Shown one piece after another: positions 4,940 through 9,886 of a stretch of 9,886 nt of DNA. The DNA lies in NCBI GenBank assembly GCA_036401335.1, contig DASWVC010000394.1, forward strand, positions 1 to 9,886, read 5' to 3'. Position numbers and translations under genes: made by a program. The notes beneath the pieces are model-generated. The model saw nothing but the letters and a program-made list of their open reading frames with translations. It did no database searches and had not been told where the DNA came from. The DNA comes from DASWVC01 sp036401335 (lineage in GTDB: Bacteria; Verrucomicrobiota; Verrucomicrobiia; Chthoniobacterales; JAFAMB01). Each line of letters opens with the position of its first letter. Position 1 is the stretch's first letter.

Positions 4940-6082
4940 ATGGCAGACGCGCAAAGACACGACGCCCGAGGCGAGGTCAACCCCGCTCGGCAAGCCCCTT
5001 CGGCAGGCCTGATCATTCGACAGAAGAATCCCGACAACCTGGAAATGCCCTTTGATCGGGTGGATTCGTTTCTTACTCCGGCGGAGCTGTTCTACATTCG
5101 CAGCCATTTCCCGATCCCGAAGCTCGAGCTTACCGCCTACCGGTTGCGGGTCGATGGCGCGGTTCGGCATCCGTTTTCGTTGAGCTATCAGGAGCTGCGG
5201 GACCTGCCCTCCGAAACGCGGGTTGCCACTTTGGAATGCGCCGGCAACAGCCGGGTCTTTCTGGTCCCACAGGCGGAAGGCGCGCAATGGGAACTCGGCG
5301 CCGTCGGCAATGCCGAATGGACCGGAGTGCCCCTGCGCGCGTTGCTGGAGCGCGCGGGCCTGGCCGAAGGCGCGTGTGAGGTCGTGCTCGAAGGGGCGGA
5401 TCAGGGGATGCCAAAAGAAAAGCCGATCCCTCCCGGTCCGATTGCCTATGCCCGCAGCCTGCCGCTCGCGAAAGCGATGCAGCCGGAAGTGCTGATCGCT
5501 TACCAGATGAACGGCCGTGACCTTCCGGCAGACCATGGGTTCCCACTGCGTGCCGTGGTCCCCGGTCATTACGGCATGGCTTCCGTCAAGTGGCTGACCC
5601 GCATCCAGGTCGTGCGAGAGGCGTTTCAAGGTTACTGGCAGACCTCCGACTACGGCTATTGGGATTATCTGGACGAAAAGCCGGTGCGGCGCGCGTTGGG
5701 AGAAATGAAGCTGAAATCCGAGATTGCCCGACCAAAGGTTTACGAAACCCTGTCCCCGAACCAGGTGTACACGGTTTGCGGGGCGGCGTGGGCGGGCGAG
5801 GCCGAGGCGACCGAAATTGCGGTGAGCACGGACGGGGGACAAACCTGGGCCGAGGCGGAATTTATCGACCCGGTGCAACGGCATGCGTGGCGACGCTGGA
5901 AATGGGATTGGCAGACCCCGAAGACGCCGGGAAAGTACACCTTACTGGCCCGTGCCAAAACGGCGAAGGGCGAAGTGCAGCCGGCGAAGCACGATGCGAA
6001 TTATGGCAGCTACGTGATTCATCACCCCCTGCCAATCGAGGTTTTTGTCGGCGATCCTGCGAAGGCGTCGGGGGATGCGTGA
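4940..6082 (+). CDS. Molybdenum sulfite oxidase (SorA/SoxC-like), no leader peptide
   Basis: This 380-residue protein has a Mo-pterin domain (about residues 30-235) and a C-terminal Mo-co dimerisation domain (about 255-375). The Mo-ligating cysteine is C100 in ATLECAGNSR. Supporting signatures include YRLRVDGAVRHPFSLSYQEL, EWTGVPLRALLERAG, ADHGFPLRAVVPGHYGMASVKWL and VSTDGGQTWAEA. The enzyme would oxidise sulfite to sulfate. Many bacterial relatives are Tat-exported and pass electrons to a c-type cytochrome encoded next door. This one has neither a twin-arginine nor a hydrophobic leader, and no cytochrome gene follows. It therefore probably acts in the cytosol on sulfite made by the persulfide dioxygenase. 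The electron acceptor is unknown, or the partner was lost where the downstream mobile debris begins. The gene appears full length and intact. Confidence 0.92.
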   Translation: MADAQRHDARGEVNPARQAPSAGLIIRQKNPDNLEMPFDRVDSFLTPAELFYIRSHFPIPKLELTAYRLRVDGAVRHPFSLSYQELRDLPSETRVATLECAGNSRVFLVPQAEGAQWELGAVGNAEWTGVPLRALLERAGLAEGACEVVLEGADQGMPKEKPIPPGPIAYARSLPLAKAMQPEVLIAYQMNGRDLPADHGFPLRAVVPGHYGMASVKWLTRIQVVREAFQGYWQTSDYGYWDYLDEKPVRRALGEMKLKSEIARPKVYETLSPNQVYTVCGAAWAGEAEATEIAVSTDGGQTWAEAEFIDPVQRHAWRRWKWDWQTPKTPGKYTLLARAKTAKGEVQPAKHDANYGSYVIHHPLPIEVFVGDPAKASGDA

Positions 6083-6155
6083 AAGCCGCCGGTCAGGGCC
6101 AAGGGGGGGCCGTCAGACCTCCCCAGGGCAGCTCACCAACAAGGCCATCCCGGTC

Positions 6156-6356
6156 TCACGTTCGTGACGAGGCCGGCAGCCAGCGGTACGACGTGGGCAC
6201 CGACACGCCCAAGCTCTGCGCCACCTCGCGAGGCGGCGTTCCAGAAAACAACAACTGCTTGGCCGCTTTGACCTTCTGATCGGTCAGGCGCCGTTTTCGG
6301 CCCCCCACGCGTCCCTGCCGTTTGGCGGCGGCCAGACCGGCGCGCGTGCGCTCTAT
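6156..6356 (-). pseudogene. C-terminal fragment of a serine recombinase (resolvase)
   Basis: The minus strand from 6356 reads IERTRAGLAAAKRQGRVGGR, then KRRLTDQKVKAAKQLL, then the helix-turn-helix PPREVAQSLGVSVPTSYRWL, stopping at 6156. This is the end of the catalytic domain (E-helix region) plus the DNA-binding domain of a Tn3-type resolvase/invertase. The catalytic N-terminus with its serine is absent. Homology ends at the base next to the GGGG of repeat R4 (6357), so the repeat or the element it bounded cut this gene. The open frame continues upstream into unrelated codons. It cannot recombine DNA. Confidence 0.85.
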
Positions 6357-6396
6357 GGGGTCAGCGCACGAAACGGACAATAGAGTACGCTGAGCG
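6357..6396 (+). repeat. Dispersed repeat copy R4 with a clear hairpin
   Basis: GGGG at 6357-6360 is followed by TCAGCGCAC (6361-6369), a 15-base loop (6370-6384) and GTACGCTGA (6385-6393). The two arms pair at 8 of 9 positions. This is the best-formed member of the family that includes R1 (113-152). It marks the exact truncation point of the resolvase fragment. Short G-rich guide plus hairpin is the layout of REP/IS200-type sequences. No cognate transposase lies in the window. Confidence 0.7.
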
Positions 6397-6451
6397 TTGC
6401 TCCCGAGTAGGGGCGGCGATGCGGGCGTCATCGGCCCCGGAAAAATCCGAA

Positions 6452-6778
6452 TCACAAAGTCTCACCGAACACGACCACAAGGCCCCCGATCACGACGATG
6501 GCCACCCCGAGCCAGGCCATTTTTGGCACTTCCTGTCCGAGGACAAAGCGGCGTCAACTGAAGTTCATCAGAGTGAACGCCGCAATGTAGGCGCACAGGA
6601 TGCGGGAGAAGTTCCAAGGCACGGCATTCACCACCACGCCGTAACCGGCGAAGGTCAGCACGCCCGCAACAAGGTAAAACGTCCCACGCCCCCGCTGGCC
6701 TTTTCGTATCAGGATTCCACCCCTCAGTGCCAAAAAACCACCGACGACCACGGGGAGCAGCCAAATCATTCCGTGCAT
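6452..6778 (-). pseudogene. SMR/DMT-like small transporter with an in-frame TGA
   Basis: Reading from the ATG at 6778, the frame encodes about 108 residues with four hydrophobic segments. These are MIWLLPVVVGGFLALRGGIL, TFYLVAGVLTFAGYGVVVNA, ILCAYIAAFTLMNF, and after a TGA at 6554-6556, AWLGVAIVVIGGLVVVFG. Length, the AVPWNFSRI loop and the closing helix fit the small multidrug resistance/DMT superfamily. The Glu required in helix 1 for proton-coupled drug export is not visible, so canonical drug export is unlikely. The TGA falls in the third/fourth helix hinge and the frame is otherwise open to the stop at 6452. A point mutation is the simplest reading, leaving a 74-residue product. The start is set by GAGGGG at 6785-6790. 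Confidence 0.65.
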
Positions 6779-6784
6779 CGCAAT

Positions 6785-6790
6785 CCCCTC
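6785..6790 (-). promoter_or_regulatory. Ribosome binding site of the SMR-like gene
   Basis: GAGGGG on the minus strand lies six bases before the ATG at 6778, favouring that start over the ATG at 6799. It overlaps the stop codon (6789-6791) of the membrane-IstB chimera, so the two frames are probably translated from one message. Confidence 0.55.
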
Positions 6791-7379
6791 AATACGCACG
6801 AAACCGTGGAACGACGACGGCTTTTCGCCCCGGCCTCCAGTAGGGCTCTCCGGTAGCCTCCAGTAGATGCCCGCGGTCAGTCAAACGATCTGTGGCCGCC
6901 CTGGCAACGGATTCACTCGCGAAAACCTCACCCCACTTCTCGAGCGGGACCGTCGTCGTGATCACGAAACTCATCCGTTCATACCCCCCTCGGAGGACCT
7001 CAAGAAGCAACTGCGCTCCGAGTTCAGAGAAACGCGTGTACCCCAGCTCGTCAATAATCAGCAGGTCCAGCCGATCCAGCCGGCGGTGGAACCGGCGAAG
7101 ACGCCGGCGCTCGTGGGCATCGATCAAATCGGCGACCAGTGCGGAGGCCGTGGTGAACCAGACCCGTTTGCCCTGAAAGCACGCCGCATGGCCAAGCGCC
7201 TGCGCGAGATGGGTCTTGCCGGTCCCCGAATTTCCCACGATGACCACGTTCTCCCGACGCTCAATGTATTTGCCCTCGAGCAACGTCCGCACAAGGCCCT
7301 CATCGAGGGAAGGCCGGGCGGCAAAGTGGAAGCTCTCGATGGTCTTGACGACCGGAAAACACGCCTTGCAAACGTGGCG
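6789..7379 (-). mobile_element. istB: IS21-family remnant (istB part only)
   Basis: The AAA+ core of IstB is present with Walker A at about 7229-7197 and Walker B at about 7061-7035. No IstA, no IstB N-terminus and no convincing IS21 ends are visible. The right-hand boundary near 7379 is judged from where IstB similarity begins (about CKACFPVVKTIESF); the left boundary is the stop at 6789. The element cannot move by itself. Confidence 0.7.
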
Positions 7380-7760
7380 CTCTCCGGCGCAGCTTATAAA
7401 CTGTTTCCGGATAACGATGCTCAGATCGACCACAAAAAGAAACACCACCACGTCGTCGATGGAGGAAACCAGCGCCGGATCGCGGAGGAACTGTTCCGAA
7501 CCCCACAGCACAAAGGCCAATCCCGTGAAAATCCCGACCAGACGTTGACCAGGCGTTCGCTGCAGGGTGAGGATGAGGGTGAGGTAAGCAATCCCAATCG
7601 CAATCAGAGGAACGGCCGATTTTAAAGCAACCGGCGGTTGCGATGCGCTGATCAAGGGTAGGGCATGGCGCACGATGAGGAAGCTCGCGGTCAAAATGGC
7701 CACCCAAAGCGCCCCGAAACTCACGGCACGCAGTCCGGTCTGCACGCAAAGCGCCAACAT
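6789..7760 (-). CDS. Chimeric gene: membrane protein N-terminus fused in frame to IstB ATPase
   Basis: One uninterrupted frame joins two unrelated parts. From the ATG at 7760, about 120 residues form an integral membrane region with four hydrophobic stretches (ALWVAILTASFLIV, VPLIAIGIAYLTLILTL, LVGIFTGLAFVLWG, DDVVVFLFVVDLSIVI). I do not recognise that family. From about 7379 onward the sequence is the back two thirds of IstB, the IS21-family helper ATPase: ACFPVVKTIESF, Walker A GNSGTGKTHLA, Walker B LLIIDELGY, ITTTVPLEKW and DRLTDRGHLLEATGEPY. The IstB N-terminal DNA-binding part and the IstA transposase are missing. An IS21-type remnant has probably inserted in, or recombined with, the membrane gene. 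The frame is open to a GTG at 7931, with other candidate starts (GTG 7832); none has a good ribosome site, so I chose the first ATG before the hydrophobic region. The product may be made, but neither parental function is assured. Confidence 0.7.
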   Translation of the reverse strand: MLALCVQTGLRAVSFGALWVAILTASFLIVRHALPLISASQPPVALKSAVPLIAIGIAYLTLILTLQRTPGQRLVGIFTGLAFVLWGSEQFLRDPALVSSIDDVVVFLFVVDLSIVIRKQFISCAGERHVCKACFPVVKTIESFHFAARPSLDEGLVRTLLEGKYIERRENVVIVGNSGTGKTHLAQALGHAACFQGKRVWFTTASALVADLIDAHERRRLRRFHRRLDRLDLLIIDELGYTRFSELGAQLLLEVLRGGYERMSFVITTTVPLEKWGEVFASESVARAATDRLTDRGHLLEATGEPYWRPGRKAVVVPRFRAY

Positions 7761-7994
7761 TCCGCGCCGAGCAGCGGGTAGGTGCCGGCTTGACGGTTCA
7801 AATTCATCAAACGGTGTCAAAGATTCCCCCACGAGAATCGAGTGTCGTGCGCAACACCGAGCCCCGTCAACCGAACGATTGAAGGGTGCCTCAAGGCGCA
7901 GGGTGATTCGTTTCAGACGTAAGACGGACACGCGTCTGGACGGCTACCCTAAGTTCCGCGACGCTTTTGGACGTTTCCCTCGAGAAAAGGTGTT

Positions 7995-8022
7995 TTTGCG
8001 CCGAGATTGTAGCAAGTAATAT
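7995..8022 (+). promoter_or_regulatory. Weak sigma-70-like promoter candidate outside the IS left end
   Basis: TTTGCG at 7995-8000, a 16-base spacer, then TAATAT at 8017-8022 form a plausible but weak pair in a locally AT-rich stretch about 60 bp before the transposase start. It would drive the transposase from just outside the proposed left repeat. This rests on pattern only. Confidence 0.2.
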
Positions 8023-8042
8023 TCAGGTAGTTATTCAATTTG

Positions 8043-8059
8043 GGCTTACTGTCTCCGCT
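8043..8059 (+). repeat. Candidate left terminal inverted repeat of the IS
   Basis: GGCTTACTGTCTCCGCT matches the reverse complement of 9764-9780 at 13 of 17 positions, including GGCTTA at the outer edge and CCGCT inside. Confidence 0.45.
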
Positions 8060-8084
8060 TATTATCCGTTATCGTGTAGCAATC

Positions 8085-9713
8085 ATGTTCGTCCAGGCCA
8101 CCAAGTCCAAACGCGGGAACATAACGTACGTGTCCTACTTGGTGCGCGAGGCCTTCCGCACCCCGGCCGGCCCCCGCTCCCGCACGGTGTGCAACATCAC
8201 GGCCTTGCCGCCCGAGGCGCGCGATGCGCTCGCGGCCGCCCTGGCCGGCACGCCGTGCGTGCCTCTGGAAGGCCTGAGTCTTTCGAGCGCGCTCAACTAC
8301 GGCGGGCTGGCCGTGTTACGGGACGCGTGGGCACGCTTCGGCTTGAACCACGTTCTGGCCGCCCTCCCCGACCCACGCCAGCGCGCGCTCCTCCAGGCGA
8401 TGATTTTCGGCCGCATCTTGAGCCCCTGTTCCAAACGGGCCTTGGCCGACGCGGCTCACGGCACGCTGTTGGCGGCCGCCTGCGGGCTGGACCAAGCCAC
8501 CGAGGCGTTTGACGAAGACGACCTTTACGACGCCATGGACGCGCTCAACGGCCGTTGGGTCCCGCTGGAACAGGCCCTCTACGGCGCGGCGTTCCCGGCG
8601 GCGGTGAGCCTGGTGCTCTACGACCTGACCAGCGTCTACTTCGAAGGCAAAGGCCCGGCGGGCTTCAGTGAGTACGGCTACCGCCGTGACCACTGGCCCG
8701 ACCGGCCGCAGGTGCTCTTGGCGGTGGCGACCGACGCCCACGGCGTGCCGATCCACGTCGAGGTGCTGCGCGGCAATCGGGCCGACACCGAAACCTTGCG
8801 GGGGCTGCTCCACACCCTCCGACGGCGCTTGGGCATCCGCGAGGCGGTGTTCGTCTTCGACGGGGGCATGAGCAGCCGGCTCAACCTGGAGGCTTTGCGC
8901 GCCGAAGAGCTGCCCTTTGTGACGCGGCTCTCGGCGGCGAGCCTGCCGGCCGTCTTGGCGGCGTTGCCCCAGGACGCGCAACCCCTTTTGTGGGATCGCA
9001 CCTCCCTGGTCGAAGTGACCCTGGAGGGCAAACGCTACGTGATTGCGGGAGGCGAGGAACGCCGGCACCGCGACCGGGCCCGGCGCCAGGCGCGCCTGCA
9101 GAAGGCCGAAGCCGAACTCACGCGACTGGCGGCCGTGCGGCGCAACAAAGTCGACCCGCAGCAGTTGGCCAGCCAAGCCGGCCGGGCCCTCCAACGGCTG
9201 CAGGCCCATCAATATTTTGACTACCGCGTGGATGAACAGGGCCGGCTCTGTTGGCAGCCCAAGCAGGCGCTCCTCGACGCCGAGCAGAGCCGGGACGGCC
9301 TCTACCTGTTGCACACCGGCCTGACCCCCGCTCAGGGCAGCCCGGGCCAGGTGTTGGGTCACTACAAAAACCTGATGGCCGTCGAAGAAGCCTTTTGTCA
9401 CCTCAAAACCTACCTGGAGGTCCGGCCCGTCTGCCACTTTCGGCCGGACCGGGTGCGCAACCACGTGCGGCTCTGTTTTCTGGCCTACTGGCTCTGCGCC
9501 CGTCTCGGCCAGGAGTGGCGCGCCAAAGGCCAAACCGTCGACGTGCCCCGCCTCCTGCGCCGGTTGCAAGCCATCCGCGTGGGCACCGTGACGCTCGCCG
9601 GCAAAGCGGTCCGGCGCCTGTTGACCCAGATTCCTGCTGAACTCAATGCCGTCTTGGAGCCCCTCGGCCTGTTGGCCCTGTTCGCTCAACCGCCCCGCTG
9701 GGCCCAACCGTAG
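8085..9713 (+). CDS. IS1634-family transposase
   Basis: This 542-residue DDE transposase has its first catalytic Asp in LYDLTSVYFEG (D180), its second in VFVFDGGM (D259), and its Glu in the C-terminal block HYKNLMAVEEAFCHLK (Y427, E434, K441). That spacing fits the Y-2-x-3-E-6-K signature of IS4-superfamily elements. The N-terminal VSYLVREAFRTPAGPRSRTVCN and NYGGLAVLRDAW segments are typical of IS1634 members. An insertion domain rich in Arg and Ala, with coiled-coil character, spans about 325-375. The ATG at 8085 is chosen because conserved sequence begins there and an earlier TTG at 8040 would place the start outside the left repeat. No strong ribosome site is seen. No frameshift or stop interrupts it, so the element may be active. 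It lies upstream of the membrane-IstB chimera in divergent orientation. Confidence 0.92.
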   Translation: MFVQATKSKRGNITYVSYLVREAFRTPAGPRSRTVCNITALPPEARDALAAALAGTPCVPLEGLSLSSALNYGGLAVLRDAWARFGLNHVLAALPDPRQRALLQAMIFGRILSPCSKRALADAAHGTLLAAACGLDQATEAFDEDDLYDAMDALNGRWVPLEQALYGAAFPAAVSLVLYDLTSVYFEGKGPAGFSEYGYRRDHWPDRPQVLLAVATDAHGVPIHVEVLRGNRADTETLRGLLHTLRRRLGIREAVFVFDGGMSSRLNLEALRAEELPFVTRLSAASLPAVLAALPQDAQPLLWDRTSLVEVTLEGKRYVIAGGEERRHRDRARRQARLQKAEAELTRLAAVRRNKVDPQQLASQAGRALQRLQAHQYFDYRVDEQGRLCWQPKQALLDAEQSRDGLYLLHTGLTPAQGSPGQVLGHYKNLMAVEEAFCHLKTYLEVRPVCHFRPDRVRNHVRLCFLAYWLCARLGQEWRAKGQTVDVPRLLRRLQAIRVGTVTLAGKAVRRLLTQIPAELNAVLEPLGLLALFAQPPRWAQP

Positions 9714-9734
9714 CCCGAAAAAAGCCGGCGGATA

Positions 9735-9748
9735 CCTCGCTACCGAGG
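9735..9748 (+). terminator. Short hairpin after the transposase gene, possible terminator
   Basis: CCTCG, loop CTAC, CGAGG forms a 5-bp stem 21 bases after the stop codon, followed soon by GTTTTGTT. The stem is short and the T run interrupted, so termination is only possible. Confidence 0.3.
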
Positions 9749-9763
9749 AGGTTTTGTTCTACG

Positions 9764-9780
9764 AGCGGGGAAGTTAAGCC
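9764..9780 (-). repeat. Candidate right terminal inverted repeat of the IS
   Basis: Read on the minus strand, this begins GGCTTAACTT and continues CCCCGCT, matching the left repeat at 13 of 17 positions. Confidence 0.45.
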
Positions 9781-9789
9781 AGCCCTGGC

Positions 9790-9809
9790 CTTGCTTGGGG
9801 TCAAGCAAG
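9790..9809. repeat. Perfect 8-bp-stem hairpin beyond the IS right end
   Basis: CTTGCTTG, loop GGGT, CAAGCAAG is a perfect inverted repeat. It lies 10 bp outside the proposed IS end in a stretch (9781-9886) where I see no gene. It could be a terminator lacking a T run or a preferred IS target; nothing decides between these. Confidence 0.5.
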
Positions 9810-9886
9810 TCGGACAGAAAGGCTGAGGGCAAATCGCTTGAACGGCGACTCCCACCTTTTCCGGACCCGCACCGGTGATCTGCTTG

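Larger units (their letters stand above)
8043..9780 (+). mobile_element. IS1634-family (IS4 superfamily) insertion sequence, apparently intact
   Basis: One full-length DDE transposase gene is flanked by candidate imperfect terminal inverted repeats at 8043-8059 and 9764-9780. The resulting length of 1738 bp is normal for the family. No target-site duplication is obvious next to the proposed ends, so the boundaries are provisional. Confidence 0.7.

Noticed and set aside
4904..5884. Minus-strand open frame of 326 codons opposite the sulfite oxidase
   Set aside because: It lies entirely against a well-supported gene and has no family features.
113..6396. Repeat copies as a CRISPR array
   Set aside because: The copies are few, in both orientations, unevenly spaced and diverged, with no regular spacers.
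6554..6556. TGA in the SMR-like gene as a selenocysteine codon
   Set aside because: It falls in a membrane-helix hinge with no redox motif, and no selenocysteine insertion hairpin is evident just downstream.
6833..6865. 11-bp direct repeat GCCTCCAGTAG (6833-6843 and 6855-6865)
   Set aside because: Both copies fall inside ordinary IstB coding sequence (LLEATGEPYWRPG) and are explained by codon choice; no boundary coincides.
8316..9707. Long minus-strand open frame of 463 codons opposite the transposase
   Set aside because: It is a shadow frame produced by GC-rich codon use of the transposase; it shows no recognisable motif.

Overview
The window is GC-rich bacterial accessory DNA with both intact and visibly decaying genes. 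No rRNA, tRNA or CRISPR array is visible. Base composition, a molybdenum sulfite oxidase, a Tat-type leader and several insertion-sequence families suit a GC-rich Gram-negative bacterium. Verrucomicrobiota or a similar phylum is possible, but the sequence alone does not fix this.

Layout. Positions 1-450 hold the 3' end of an unrecognised gene and a small cysteine-rich GDCCVxC-type gene bracketed by copies of a 37-40 bp dispersed repeat. Positions 407-1451 hold a divergent two-component pair that is broken on both sides: a histidine kinase reduced to its N-terminus and the very end of its ATPase domain, and a frameshifted single-domain response regulator whose phospho-acceptor Asp is Glu. Positions 1478-6082 form the functional core. 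A minus-strand ArsR-rhodanese fusion regulator diverges, across an AT-rich perfect palindrome, from a plus-strand series: a Tat-exported DUF1264 (oil-body-associated-protein-like) protein, a persulfide dioxygenase/rhodanese fusion split by an internal deletion, a truncated DUF442 phosphatase-like protein, and a sulfite oxidase without a leader peptide. Positions 6156-7760 are a patchwork on the minus strand: a resolvase tail cut off exactly at another repeat copy, an SMR/DMT-like small transporter with an in-frame TGA, and a membrane protein fused in frame to the back two thirds of an IS21 helper ATPase (IstB). Positions 8043-9780 are an apparently intact IS1634-type (IS4 superfamily) element.

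How the genes may work together. The core reads as a sulfide/persulfide detoxification locus. Persulfide would be oxidised to sulfite by the metallo-beta-lactamase enzyme, sulfur would be passed by rhodanese domains, and sulfite would be oxidised to sulfate by the Mo enzyme. A sulfur-sensing ArsR protein would control both directions from the shared intergenic region. The least expected member is DUF1264, a family best known from plant oil-body proteins, placed first in the divergent series beside the sulfur-responsive regulator. The second notable signal is the dispersed repeat (GGGG followed by a potential hairpin), which repeatedly sits at points where genes are cut and brackets the GDCCVxC gene.
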